Of a DNA stretch of 64,000 nt, positions 42,014 to 51,724 are shown one piece after another. This stretch comes from CBFGRV01 sp965651265 (GTDB taxonomy: Bacteria > Bacteroidota > Rhodothermia > Rhodothermales > VXPQ01), in assembly GCA_965651265.1 (NCBI GenBank), contig CBFGRV010000010.1:19025-83024 (forward strand), in the 5' to 3' direction. The notes below the pieces were generated by a model. The model saw only the letters and a program-made list of their open reading frames with translations, ran no database searches and was not told the origin of the DNA. A program made the position numbers and the translations under genes. Positions within the stretch are counted from its first letter, which is position 1. Every line of letters begins with the position of its first letter.

Positions 42014-43378
42014 TTACGCAGCGGCAAAGGCCGTCAGGAAACCATCCGCCCATCGATGCACATCCAGCCGGGCGACGCGTGACTTCAGCTGGGCCAGGCG
42101 CTCATGCTTCTCCTCGTGCGACATCTCGAGAGCTTCCTTGATAATATTCGTGAGCGCGAAATGGTCGTATGGATTGACCTGGAGCGCCTCAGGGAGTAGG
42201 TAGGCGGCGCCGGTGAGTTCCGAGAGCACGAGCACGCCCCGCTGGTTGGCTGCGATGAACTCCTGTGTCACCAGGTTCATTCCGTCGCGGAGCGGCGTGA
42301 TGAGGCCGACGTCGGCCGCGCGGTAGAAGATGCAGAGCTCCTCCTGGGTGTAGGAGCGGTAGCGGTAATGCACGGGCACCCAGTTGCCCTGCGCGAATGC
42401 ACCGTTGATGCGCCCGACGGCCTCATCGACCTCCCGCTTGAGCTGCTGGTACGACTCGACCTCGGTACGGCTCGGAGTGGCCACCTGATAGAAGGCTACC
42501 CTCTCATGGTATTCGGGATAGTCCTTTAGAAACTGCTCGAAAGCGAGGAGTCGCGAGAGGATGCCCTTCGTGTAATCGAGGCGATCGATCCCGACGACGA
42601 GGAATTCCGCACCGACTTCCTCGCGAAGGTTCTCCGCTTCTTCGTCAACGGCCGCCGACATCCGCTCGAAACGCTCCACATCGATGCCGATCGGATGGGC
42701 TTCGACCCGAATCTTTCGCCCTCCCCAGTGTACTGTGCTTCCATCCACTTGTGCACCGAGCAGGACCCGCGCACTCTCGAGAAAGTTCTCGACGTACTCC
42801 TCAACGTGAAATCCGATGACATCGCACCCCAGGATTCCTTCCAGCAGGTCGCGGGCCCAGGGCAGAATGCGGAAAACTTCCATAGCCGGCCACGGGATGT
42901 GCCAGAAGTGAGCCATCGTGGTTGTGGGAAGGCGCTCACGAATGCGCGCCGGAGCCAGCATGAGGTGATAGTCCTGAATCCAGATGTAATCGCCTTCCTG
43001 ATATTCCTCGATCACTGCCGCGGCGAAGCGTGCGTTGACGGCTTCATACGCCTGCATGAATTCCGTCTCGAGCTCCAGGTGATGCACCATGTAATGGGAA
43101 ATCGGCCACAGCACGCGGTTTGCCATGCCGTAGTAGTAATTCTGCAGCTCCTCTTCGGATAGCGGAATTCGCCGAACGGCGAATCGGGGGCGTTCGGCGG
43201 GGTATTCTTGACGAGACGGAACGTCATCCTCCTCCTTCATCGATACCCATACGCCGCCCTGCTCTTCCAGGACCGGAAGGAGTGCGGTGGCCAGCCCTCC
43301 TATTGAAGGAGACCAGCCTTCCGGAGTCTTACGTATCGGCGCCCGATTCGCGACGATGATCAACGACAACGGAGCCAC
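42014..43378 (-). CDS. otsA: Alpha,alpha-trehalose-phosphate synthase (UDP-forming)
   Basis: A 454-residue GT20 glycosyltransferase joining UDP-glucose and glucose-6-phosphate. Seen: LIIVANRAPI at the start, the GGLATALLPVL loop, YIWIQDYHLMLAPARIRERLP, AHFWHIPWPAMEVFRILPW, VGIDRLDYTKGI and LRDGMNLVTQEFIAA. It begins with GTG at 43378. It is 21 bases upstream of otsB, so the two form the trehalose operon. Regulation is not visible in the 168-base gap upstream, which holds only a pair of imperfect 28-base direct repeats (43481-43540). Confidence 0.93.
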   Translation of the reverse strand: MAPLSLIIVANRAPIRKTPEGWSPSIGGLATALLPVLEEQGGVWVSMKEEDDVPSRQEYPAERPRFAVRRIPLSEEELQNYYYGMANRVLWPISHYMVHHLELETEFMQAYEAVNARFAAAVIEEYQEGDYIWIQDYHLMLAPARIRERLPTTTMAHFWHIPWPAMEVFRILPWARDLLEGILGCDVIGFHVEEYVENFLESARVLLGAQVDGSTVHWGGRKIRVEAHPIGIDVERFERMSAAVDEEAENLREEVGAEFLVVGIDRLDYTKGILSRLLAFEQFLKDYPEYHERVAFYQVATPSRTEVESYQQLKREVDEAVGRINGAFAQGNWVPVHYRYRSYTQEELCIFYRAADVGLITPLRDGMNLVTQEFIAANQRGVLVLSELTGAAYLLPEALQVNPYDHFALTNIIKEALEMSHEEKHERLAQLKSRVARLDVHRWADGFLTAFAAA

Positions 43379-43546
43379 CTGAGTCTATTACGAGAGTCAT
43401 CCGCTAGGTCTACATACTAACGCAGGCAGAGCTTCGTTTGCTCGAACCCGAAAAAGTCATCCGGAGCGCTGTAACGATCTGGGCGATCACAGCGCCGGCG
43501 CTCGCCGCAGACTTGGGCGATCGCAGCGCCGCCGTCGACCTGGCGT

Positions 43547-44443
43547 TCAATCGGCCGACCGCAAGACGAAAAAGTCGATGGAAGCAGATGCAAAGCTGCC
43601 AAAAACCCCTCTTCCTCCCTCGATGGGGTCCAGCACGTTGGGAATCTCACCGGGCGGCCGCGTCGAGCCGCCCTGCTGTACGCTGTGAGAACGGACGAAG
43701 TCATAAAGGTTGTCGTCGATGGCATGCGCGATGACACGGTTGCGTCCATAAAAATTGATTCCTAGCCATGGAAATGAGATGCGAAGAGCGCCGCCGACCC
43801 GTTCAAAGCTCTCTTCGTTCAGGATGGGCGAAGCTCGCTCGCGAAGGTCGGCAAGGGTGATGTCGTCGCTTTCTTCGAGGATTCGGCGCGCAAAGGGCGT
43901 AAGCTGGCTGTCTAGACCGTCAAAAGCGCTGGTCGTGAAAATGAAGAAGCTCTGACGTCCGGGATAGAATGCACCGGCTACGTCGAAAGTAAAGGGGGCG
44001 TCCGATTGGTAAACGACGGTGTCCGGTCCGTTTGCGCGGACGGTGAACGTGTCGGGGACAGTCGTCGTGGCTGTAATGGTGGGATGGTCGGGCACATCGA
44101 CCACGAGCCGATAGGTGCGCAGCGGCTCGACAGGTTCATCTTGACCTGGGAGGAGACGATATAGGCCGTTGGATCGTGCTAAATATCCGTACATATACTC
44201 CTCGACAATTTCGCCATTGTCACTTAGCCACTGGATGCTAACCCGGGCATCCGTAACGGCCGCCGAAGCCGGATCCGCGTCTACTTCAAGTGCGCTTGTC
44301 GTCGTCACACGAATGGACGGAAAACTCTTGCCGGCCTCGAGGAAACCACTCACTACGATCTCCGGCTCGAATTGGGAGGGCTCCAGTAGGCCGCAGCCGC
44401 TCAGTACCATCAACAGTATGCCTATATGTATAAAAGACTTCAT
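43547..44443 (-). CDS. DUF4249 domain lipoprotein
   Basis: A 298-residue lipoprotein with lipobox VLSGC (Cys17) after a short hydrophobic signal. The mature part begins SQFEPEIVVSGFLEAGKSFPSIRV-like strands (shown in part), then ARVSIQW and YRLVVDVPDHP. It ends VLDPIEGGRGVFGSFASASIDFF, the DUF4249 pattern. DUF4249 proteins are encoded next to TonB receptors and are thought to be their surface partners. The start codon touches the receptor's stop (TAGATG, no gap), so the two are translationally coupled. Confidence 0.82.
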   Translation of the reverse strand: MKSFIHIGILLMVLSGCGLLEPSQFEPEIVVSGFLEAGKSFPSIRVTTTSALEVDADPASAAVTDARVSIQWLSDNGEIVEEYMYGYLARSNGLYRLLPGQDEPVEPLRTYRLVVDVPDHPTITATTTVPDTFTVRANGPDTVVYQSDAPFTFDVAGAFYPGRQSFFIFTTSAFDGLDSQLTPFARRILEESDDITLADLRERASPILNEESFERVGGALRISFPWLGINFYGRNRVIAHAIDDNLYDFVRSHSVQQGGSTRPPGEIPNVLDPIEGGRGVFGSFASASIDFFVLRSAD

Positions 44444-46696
44444 CTAAAAGCGAAGAGTGAATGACAGGTTCGGAACGGGGATCGGGATCTGTGGAACCTC
44501 GGTTTTGTCGATCTCTCCGTCCCTGGCAAAATTGTAGAAATAAAACCACGTATTGCGACGGCTATACAGATTGATCACCTGGGCCGACAGTTCGAATGCA
44601 GCACTTCCGAACATCGTACCCCGCCGCGTAATCCCCACATCCAGCCGGTGGTAAGGAGGTAGGCGGTCGTTGTTGTACTCGGTCACGAGTACGTTCCAGT
44701 CGGCCGATTCGAACGGGGACGCGACTTGATACCGACCCAAAGGCCGCGTATAGGCCTGCCCTGAGGCAAAAGACCACACCGCATTCATGCGCCAGACACG
44801 CGAAAGGTCATAGTTCAGCACGAAGTGGATGTCGTGTGTGCGATCGTACTTGGGCGTGTAGTAAACGCCTTCGTTTACATCCGGAAATCGACGCTTCGTC
44901 CGGCTCCATGTGTAGGCGAGGAAGCCGTTGAACCGACCCGTATGGCGTCGCAATAACGCCTCAAATCCGTATGCAAATCCATCCCCAAAATGGAACAGGT
45001 CGGCGTAGTCCAGTCCCGCCGGATCGGGCACGCTCGGGTCGAGCTCGAAGAGATCTCGCATCGTGCGGTAGTACATCTCTACATCCAGATCGAATCGGCC
45101 CAAGTCGGCTTTGGCGCCGAGGACGAATTGGTCGCCGTAGGCCGGTGGCACGCCATCACCTGTCGTGAGCCACGTGTCGAAGCCGGAGAAGAGCTCGCTC
45201 GTGATGAGCGTCAAGAACTGATAATACCGCCCGTAGGCCGCCTGGAGGCGTAGATCACCGGTCAGATCGTAATCCGCTGAAAGCCGCGGTGCCAGACGGA
45301 AAAAGGCGCCCTCCTCGAAGTAATTCGCGCGCAGACCGCCTCGGAGCGTAACAGCCGTTGTCGGGCGATATGTGTTCTGCACATAGACGGACGTATACAC
45401 GCTGTTCAGTGAAGCATCGAGCGTCTCCTGATCGTCGAACAGATTCGTCAACCCGAAGGTGAATACTCCGCTCCAGAATCCGACCTCCGCCGTAAAGCGA
45501 TCGTTCGGCAAGTATTCGAAGTCACCTTTGAGGGAGGCCTCCCCGACGCGATTTCGCTGGCTGAAAGATGTACCGGCGAGGATCAGGTCCGGTCGGCTCA
45601 GGTATCGAGAGCCCGTGGCGGTGAACGTCGAGAAGAGCCGCTGCGAGAACAGATGCGTCCAGTTCAGGCTGATCGTTCGATTGCCGTAAACGAGATGGAC
45701 CTGGGCATCGTCCAGAAATTCGATGTCGAGGGCGTCGCGGCCCGCGTAGAAAGCAAGAGAGAGCCGGTCATTGCCGGACAGATCGAAGTTTAGCTTGCCG
45801 TTGGCATCGACGAAGTGGAAGGCGTCGGGAATGCCTTCCACGTTCGACTGGCGAAGCGCGTAAAGAAGCGGCTCGAGCGTAGAGCGGCGCAAGGCAATCA
45901 TGTACGATCCGCGGCTGTACGGGCCCTCCACGACCACACTCGAGGAGAGCAAACCGACACTGAGGCCGCCCTCGAACTCGCGCCGATTGCCGTCCCGGTT
46001 GTAGATGTCCACCACGGCGCCCAGGCGCCCTCCGTAATTGGCCGGGTATCCTCCCTTGTAGACCCGGACATTTTTGATGGCATCGGGATTGAACGTGGAG
46101 AAGAAGCCGAAGAAGTGGGATGGATTGTAGACCGTGGTGCGATCGAGCAGGATAAGGGTCTGGTCCGGACTGCCGCCGCGAATGTAGAGGCCGCTCGAGT
46201 AGTCGGATGCTGCCTTGATGCCCGGAAGCAGCTGCAGTGAACGGAAGACGTCGGGTTGCAGGACGGCAGGAAGCTGCCGGATGAGGTCCGTCTGCAGCTG
46301 CATTACCCCCACGCGACGCACTTCTTCGTCCAGAAGCTCGTCCGCCGTGATGGTGATCTCACCCACTTCATACTCCTGTGGCTGAAGCTCGATATCGAGC
46401 CGCCGCTCCTCCCCGGCCGCGAGGACGACCTCGATTCGTGCGGGTCTGTACCCGATGTAGCTTGCGACGATGGTGTACTCGCCCGGCCCAAGTCCGGTCA
46501 GGGCGTAGTAGCCGGCGTGGTTCGTCGCCGCTCCGATCGAAGTCCCGTCGATGCGGACATGCGCGGTCAGCAGCGTCTCGCCGGACGTTGCGTCCGTAAC
46601 ATATCCGGCGATCGATGCCGTCTGCGCGGTGGCCTCGCCGAGCATCGCCATCGCACAGCACAAAATCACAGCCGTCAAACGGCGCGGCAACAGCAT
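44444..46696 (-). CDS. TonB-dependent receptor with carboxypeptidase-D-like N-terminal domain
   Basis: A 750-residue outer-membrane receptor. Signal peptide MLLPRRLTAVILCCAMAM, carboxypeptidase-like domain (IAGYVTDATSGETLLTAHV...GYYALTGLGPGEYTIVASYIGY), plug (QLPAVLQPDVFRSLQLLPGI, LYIRGGSPDQTLILLDRTTV, YPANYGGRLGAVVDI) and barrel ending VPNLSFTLRF. The start 46696 (ATG) has AAGGGG seven bases upstream and is preferred to ATG 46729. It is operonic with the DUF4249 gene and divergent from gyrA across a 280-base AT-rich gap. The ligand is unknown. Confidence 0.92.
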   Translation of the reverse strand: MLLPRRLTAVILCCAMAMLGEATAQTASIAGYVTDATSGETLLTAHVRIDGTSIGAATNHAGYYALTGLGPGEYTIVASYIGYRPARIEVVLAAGEERRLDIELQPQEYEVGEITITADELLDEEVRRVGVMQLQTDLIRQLPAVLQPDVFRSLQLLPGIKAASDYSSGLYIRGGSPDQTLILLDRTTVYNPSHFFGFFSTFNPDAIKNVRVYKGGYPANYGGRLGAVVDIYNRDGNRREFEGGLSVGLLSSSVVVEGPYSRGSYMIALRRSTLEPLLYALRQSNVEGIPDAFHFVDANGKLNFDLSGNDRLSLAFYAGRDALDIEFLDDAQVHLVYGNRTISLNWTHLFSQRLFSTFTATGSRYLSRPDLILAGTSFSQRNRVGEASLKGDFEYLPNDRFTAEVGFWSGVFTFGLTNLFDDQETLDASLNSVYTSVYVQNTYRPTTAVTLRGGLRANYFEEGAFFRLAPRLSADYDLTGDLRLQAAYGRYYQFLTLITSELFSGFDTWLTTGDGVPPAYGDQFVLGAKADLGRFDLDVEMYYRTMRDLFELDPSVPDPAGLDYADLFHFGDGFAYGFEALLRRHTGRFNGFLAYTWSRTKRRFPDVNEGVYYTPKYDRTHDIHFVLNYDLSRVWRMNAVWSFASGQAYTRPLGRYQVASPFESADWNVLVTEYNNDRLPPYHRLDVGITRRGTMFGSAAFELSAQVINLYSRRNTWFYFYNFARDGEIDKTEVPQIPIPVPNLSFTLRF

Positions 46697-46975
46697 CACC
46701 GGTCCCCTTCCCTCGCTTCTAATCCGCACTAAACACCTCGAGTGGGAATTGACCCCGAATCCACATAGAGGATCGGATCATCTTTTCACACATATCTTTT
46801 AATAACAGGTCATTAGGATGACGCATTTCTACGTGCAAAAATGGCACATCTCGCCGTTTTTCCGTATTTTTTTCCGATTTGATCAAGCTGCCTCAAGATC
46901 GGCGCAGCCGGTCACGAACGCACCTTTCCCACCGGGTGTCGAGATAGCTTCTTTGAGCCAGCATTTAATCCCCGA

Positions 46976-49615
46976 ATGGAACAAGAGACTCCCCGGGTAA
47001 TCCCGGTCAATATTGAGGAGGAGATGAAATCCTCCTACATCGACTATTCGATGTCGGTGATCGTCAGCCGCGCGCTGCCGGACGTGCGCGACGGGCTGAA
47101 GCCGGTACATCGCCGGGTGCTGTATGGGATGAGCGATCTCGGGCTCACGGCCGGTGCCGCCTACAAAAAGAGCGCCCGCGTCGTCGGCGAGGTACTCGGC
47201 AAATATCATCCGCACGGGGATTCGTCGGTCTACGATACGATGGTCCGGATGGCGCAGGAGTTCTCCATGCGCTATCCGCTCGTGGACGGCCAGGGCAACT
47301 TCGGCTCCATCGACGGCGATTCTGCCGCGGCCATGCGGTATACGGAAGCGCGGATGACAAAGATCGCGGAGGAAATGCTCCGCGACATCAACAAGGATAC
47401 CGTCGACTTCCAGGAGAACTTCGACGGCTCGCTGGAGGAACCCAGCGTTCTCCCCGCCGCCATCCCCAATCTTCTGCTCAATGGCTCCGACGGCATCGCC
47501 GTCGGTATGGCTACGAAGATTCCACCGCACAATCTGCGTGAGACGGTCGATGCGACCATCGCCTACATCGACGATCCGTCCATCGACGTCGCCGGATTGA
47601 TGGAGCACCTGCCGGCGCCGGATTTCCCTACGGGCGGCATCATCTTCGGTTACAAAGGCGTGCGAGAGGCCTACGAAACGGGGCGTGGGCGTGTGGTGAT
47701 GCGTGCCCGGATAGGGGAAGAGGAGGTTCGCCCGGGTCGCAATGCGCTGGTGATCACCGAGATCCCATATCAGGTCAACAAGAGCACCCTCATCGAAAAG
47801 ATCGCGTACCTGGTCAAGGAGAAGCGGATCGAAGGCATCTCGGACTTGCGCGATGAGAGCGACCGGGAAGGCCTGCGCGTGGTCATCGAGCTGAAGGGCG
47901 ATGCCGTGCCGCTCGTCGTGCAGAATCAGCTGTTCAAGTACACCCAGTGTCAGCAGACCTTCGGCGTCAACATGGTCGCTCTCGTGAACGGCCGGCCGAA
48001 AACCATCACGCTGAAGGATGCGATCAAGCATTACGTCGACCATCGGCACGAGGTCGTCGTACGGCGCACCGAGTTCGACCTTCGAAAAGCCGAGGAACGC
48101 GCGCACATCCTCGAGGGGCTCACCATTGCCCTCGATCACCTCGACCAGGTGATCACCATCATCCGCCACTCCGAGGACACCGACGCCGCCCGGCGCAACC
48201 TGATGGCGGGCGTGTACCCGGATCGGCTCACCGACGCGCAGCTGGAAAGGCTGGGCCTTCCCCCGCGATCCGACGAGGCCATGTTCGAGCTCACCGAAGT
48301 GCAGGCAGACGCCATCCTCGCCCTGCGTCTGAGTCGGCTCACCGGCCTGGAGCGTCAGAAGATCGAGGATGAGTATCGCGAGATTTTGCAGGAAATCGAA
48401 CGGCTGAAGAGCATCCTGGCGAGCCGTGACCTGCGGATGCAAATCATCAAGGACGAGCTCCTCGACGTCAAGGACCGCTTTGGCGACGATCGCCGTACGG
48501 AGATCGACTACACCGGCGGCGACGACATCGACATCGAGGATCTCATCGAAGAAGAGCAGGTCGTCGTCACCATCACCCATCAGGGGCTGATCAAACGCAC
48601 GCCCGTTACCGAGTACCGTAAGCAGGGACGTGGCGGAATCGGCATGAAAGGCAGTGGACGGCGCGATGAAGACTACATCGAACATCTCTTCGTCTCCTCG
48701 ACCCACGACTACCTCCTCTTCTTCACGGACGACGGGCTGTGCTACTGGCTGCGCGTATACCAGATTCCGGAGGGCGCGCGCATCGCGAAGGGGCGATCCA
48801 TCCGCAATCTGATCCAGATCGAACCGAATGACCGTGTCCGCGCCGTGCTCGCCTTGCCGAAGGGGCATTTCGAGGATCCGGACTTCCTCAACAGCCATTT
48901 CGTGATGATGGCCACCCGTCAGGGTCAGGTCAAGAAGACGCCGCTCGAGGCGTTCAGCCGACCGCGGGCCGGCGGGATCATCGCGATCTCGATCGTGGAT
49001 GGTGACGAGCTGATCGAGGCCAGCCTCACGAACGGCGAGGCACACGTGTTGCTCGCCGCCTCCAACGGGCGTTCAGTCCGGTTCAACGAGGCAGACGTCC
49101 GGCCGATGGGACGTAACACCCGCGGGGTGCGCGGAATCTCACTCGGGCCCGACGAGAAGGTCGTCGGCATGGTCGTCTTCACGGAGGGGGATCGGCAGGT
49201 GCTCTCCATCAGTGAGAACGGGTACGGCAAGCGCACGAAGCTCGACGAGTATCGCGTGCAGTCGCGCGGCGGCAAGGGCATCATCACGATGAAGACCACG
49301 CCGAAGACGGGCAAGCTCGTGGCCGTGATGGGCGTCCTCGACTCGGATGACCTCATGATCGTGACGCGCAAAGGGCTGATGATCCGCATGCACGTGGACG
49401 ACATCAGCACGCAGGGTCGCAATACCCAGGGCGTGCGCGTCATCAACCTCAAGTCGGATGACGCCATTGCGGACGTGACTCGAGTGGTCGTGGAAGAGGA
49501 TGAGGATAGCGTCGTGGGTGGAAATGGGCTTCCGGATGATGGCGGAGATGTGTCCGCGTCCACCGATACCCCGTCGCAGGATGGCGAGCCTTCCACCAAC
49601 GGTGAGGTAGAGTAG
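46976..49615 (+). CDS. gyrA: DNA gyrase subunit A
   Basis: An 879-residue type IIA topoisomerase subunit. It has the N-terminal SSYIDYSMSVIVSRALPDVRDGLKPVHRR (split here by length), the quinolone-resistance region KYHPHGDSSVYDTMVRMAQ with Ser and Asp at the usual sensitive positions, and catalytic Tyr122 (AAMRYTEARM). The C-terminal beta-pinwheel has a GyrA-box at 762-768 reading QSRGGKG (usual QRRGGKG). The acidic C-terminal tail (from about 842) is typical. The GyrA box supports gyrase rather than topoisomerase IV. A TonB receptor starts eight bases after the stop. Confidence 0.97.
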   Translation: MEQETPRVIPVNIEEEMKSSYIDYSMSVIVSRALPDVRDGLKPVHRRVLYGMSDLGLTAGAAYKKSARVVGEVLGKYHPHGDSSVYDTMVRMAQEFSMRYPLVDGQGNFGSIDGDSAAAMRYTEARMTKIAEEMLRDINKDTVDFQENFDGSLEEPSVLPAAIPNLLLNGSDGIAVGMATKIPPHNLRETVDATIAYIDDPSIDVAGLMEHLPAPDFPTGGIIFGYKGVREAYETGRGRVVMRARIGEEEVRPGRNALVITEIPYQVNKSTLIEKIAYLVKEKRIEGISDLRDESDREGLRVVIELKGDAVPLVVQNQLFKYTQCQQTFGVNMVALVNGRPKTITLKDAIKHYVDHRHEVVVRRTEFDLRKAEERAHILEGLTIALDHLDQVITIIRHSEDTDAARRNLMAGVYPDRLTDAQLERLGLPPRSDEAMFELTEVQADAILALRLSRLTGLERQKIEDEYREILQEIERLKSILASRDLRMQIIKDELLDVKDRFGDDRRTEIDYTGGDDIDIEDLIEEEQVVVTITHQGLIKRTPVTEYRKQGRGGIGMKGSGRRDEDYIEHLFVSSTHDYLLFFTDDGLCYWLRVYQIPEGARIAKGRSIRNLIQIEPNDRVRAVLALPKGHFEDPDFLNSHFVMMATRQGQVKKTPLEAFSRPRAGGIIAISIVDGDELIEASLTNGEAHVLLAASNGRSVRFNEADVRPMGRNTRGVRGISLGPDEKVVGMVVFTEGDRQVLSISENGYGKRTKLDEYRVQSRGGKGIITMKTTPKTGKLVAVMGVLDSDDLMIVTRKGLMIRMHVDDISTQGRNTQGVRVINLKSDDAIADVTRVVVEEDEDSVVGGNGLPDDGGDVSASTDTPSQDGEPSTNGEVE

Positions 49616-49622
49616 CGACTCG

Positions 49623-51638
49623 ATGCGTTTCGCTCTGTGGTTCGTGGTGGGGATGCTCGTTTTTGGCATCGACGTCGCGGCACAGGAGCATGCTCCGGAT
49701 TCGCTACCGGCCTACGAGCTGCAGGAGATCGTCGTCCGGGACGAACAGCGGGTCGAGGCGCAGGTATTCACGCTGCAGCGTGTGACGGCCGCGACCCTCG
49801 AGCAGTCCACCGCGTCATCTGCTTCGCAGCTGGCCCGGCTACTTCCATCCGCACACGTCCCCACGAATTCGCGCGGGGAGTCGCTGCTCTATTTCCGCGG
49901 CGCCGGCGAGCGTCAGACGGCCATATTTCTCGATGGAGCCCTGTTGAACGTCCCGTGGGACAATCGGCTCGATCTGGCGCTCATCCCGGCCGGACTCATC
50001 GGGGGAATCACCATCGCCAAGGGCGCCCCGGCCATCGAGTACGGAGCGAATGTGCTCGGGGGCGCCGTCAACCTGACCACGCCGCGGCTCGAGTACGGCA
50101 GCCGCCTCACCGAAATCGGCGCTGCCTACGGCTCCGCGCAAACGAGAGAGGTGGAGCTTACTCATCGAGGACGGGTCGGTGGCTTCAGCTATGCAGCCGG
50201 GGCAGGCCACGTTCAGCGCGACGGGCTGCCCCTTCCTGCGGATGCCGACCTCCCGTACAACCAGTCGAGCACGCGTCTTCGTACCAACTCGGACCGGCGG
50301 ATCGGTCATGCCTTTGCGCGCGGGGCGTATGCCTTCTCGCCACATGGCCAGATGGGCATTACGTTGGTCCACATCGATGCGGACCAGGGAGTCGCGCCGG
50401 AAAGTCACATCCCGATGGAGGAGGCCCGTCTCTGGCGCTATCCGGACTGGCAGTACACGCTGGGCATCGTGAGTGGCGAGGGCGCGCTCGGTGTCGGCAC
50501 GCGCTGGAAGGCTTCCGGATGGGTCGGCAACTTCCATCAAACCATCGACGCGTACGATTCGCTCGAGTACACCTCTGCCGTGGCGCGTGAGGACCATCAC
50601 GACGTGACCGCCGGCGCGCGGTTTACTCTGGCTCAGGACCTCGGCCCAGGCACGATGCGGTTGTCGGCGAACGGTCTCATATCGACGCACAGGCAGCGCG
50701 ATCGGGAGCTTGACCCTGAGGAGCACTTGGGGGGAGCAGTGCTCTCTCAACGCCTCATTTACCGGCAACAGCTTGCCGGCCTTGGTGCTGCTTACGAAAT
50801 GCCGGTCCTGGATGGCCTCTACGTGGCAGCCAGCGTCTCCATCGATGTGATGCGAATGCCAACAACCGGTGATAAACCGGAACGAGACCCGTTTACGGAT
50901 TATAGCTACTCGCTTGGCGCGCGCTACGCCCTCGCCGACGGAATCTTTGCCCGTGGTGTGATCGGGCGTAAGACGCGTTTCCCAACTATGCGTGAGCTCT
51001 TCGGTGAAGCACTCAACCGATTCCTCCTCAATCCGGACCTCAAACCGGAGTCAGCTCTCCTTGCGGAGGTCGCGGTTGGAGTCGAGCAGGATCGCATCCG
51101 GATCGAAGTAATCCCCTTCCTGAACCGAACGACCGGGACACTCGACCAGCGCTTCGTTGACGTAGAAGACGGCCGTAAAAGGCAGCGCATCAATCTCGCC
51201 GGCAGCAGCGTCGTGGGCATCGAATTGACGGCGGATGCCCGACTATTCCGGCACGTTCAGGCCGTGAGCTCCCTCACTCTGATGGATATCAGACGGAAGC
51301 AGGATGCGCCGGAAGACCCCATCCGCCATGCCGAGAAGCCCGGTGCGCTCGGCGTCGCGATGGTGCGCTATGCGGGCCCGCAGGGACTCTCTGCTTCGGT
51401 CGAATCCGTATACACCGGCCGCGCCTATTCGCTGGATTCGACGGACGAATTGGTGCCGCTGCCGCGCTCCGTCGAGCTCAACGCTCGCATCGGTTATCGG
51501 CTGGATGGGCTCGTGCAGCGTGCCAGCGCCGAGCTATTCGCACGCGTCGACAATCTCACGGACGCGCTCGTCGTACCACAGCTGGGCCTGCCCGGTCCGG
51601 GCCGCATGTTCCGCATCGGGCTGAAGCTGAGTTTCTAG
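49623..51638 (+). CDS. TonB-dependent receptor (no carboxypeptidase-like domain)
   Basis: A 671-residue outer-membrane receptor. Signal peptide MRFALWFVVGMLVFGI is followed directly by a plug (ELQEIVVRDEQRVEAQVF, SLLYFRGAGERQTAIFLDG, GITIAKGAPAIEYGANVLGGAVNL) and a barrel ending MFRIGLKLSF. This is closer to vitamin B12 or siderophore-type receptors than to SusC-type. The start is eight bases after the gyrA stop, so it is probably read from the gyrA transcript. The ligand is unknown. Confidence 0.9.
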   Translation: MRFALWFVVGMLVFGIDVAAQEHAPDSLPAYELQEIVVRDEQRVEAQVFTLQRVTAATLEQSTASSASQLARLLPSAHVPTNSRGESLLYFRGAGERQTAIFLDGALLNVPWDNRLDLALIPAGLIGGITIAKGAPAIEYGANVLGGAVNLTTPRLEYGSRLTEIGAAYGSAQTREVELTHRGRVGGFSYAAGAGHVQRDGLPLPADADLPYNQSSTRLRTNSDRRIGHAFARGAYAFSPHGQMGITLVHIDADQGVAPESHIPMEEARLWRYPDWQYTLGIVSGEGALGVGTRWKASGWVGNFHQTIDAYDSLEYTSAVAREDHHDVTAGARFTLAQDLGPGTMRLSANGLISTHRQRDRELDPEEHLGGAVLSQRLIYRQQLAGLGAAYEMPVLDGLYVAASVSIDVMRMPTTGDKPERDPFTDYSYSLGARYALADGIFARGVIGRKTRFPTMRELFGEALNRFLLNPDLKPESALLAEVAVGVEQDRIRIEVIPFLNRTTGTLDQRFVDVEDGRKRQRINLAGSSVVGIELTADARLFRHVQAVSSLTLMDIRRKQDAPEDPIRHAEKPGALGVAMVRYAGPQGLSASVESVYTGRAYSLDSTDELVPLPRSVELNARIGYRLDGLVQRASAELFARVDNLTDALVVPQLGLPGPGRMFRIGLKLSF

Positions 51639-51724
51639 CCATCTACCCCACCAGAGGTCGGCCTCTCTCCGGCTCTCGACGTGCTTCCTCAGATGCGGCG
51701 GTTTTATCTGCTCTCGCGGGCCCC

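Noticed and set aside
43481..43540. Pair of imperfect 28-base direct repeats (GGCGATCACAGCGCC/GGCGATCGCAGCGCC) upstream of otsA
   Set aside because: Noted under otsA. Only two copies, GC-rich and imperfect; not enough to call an operator.
46730..46975. Divergent gyrA/receptor promoter region
   Set aside because: It is AT-rich and must hold promoters, but I could not define -35/-10 or -33/-7 elements with confidence.
46883..49045. A 720-codon minus-strand frame opposite gyrA
   Set aside because: It is the antisense of a well-supported gyrA, long because of high GC content; it has no recognisable domains.
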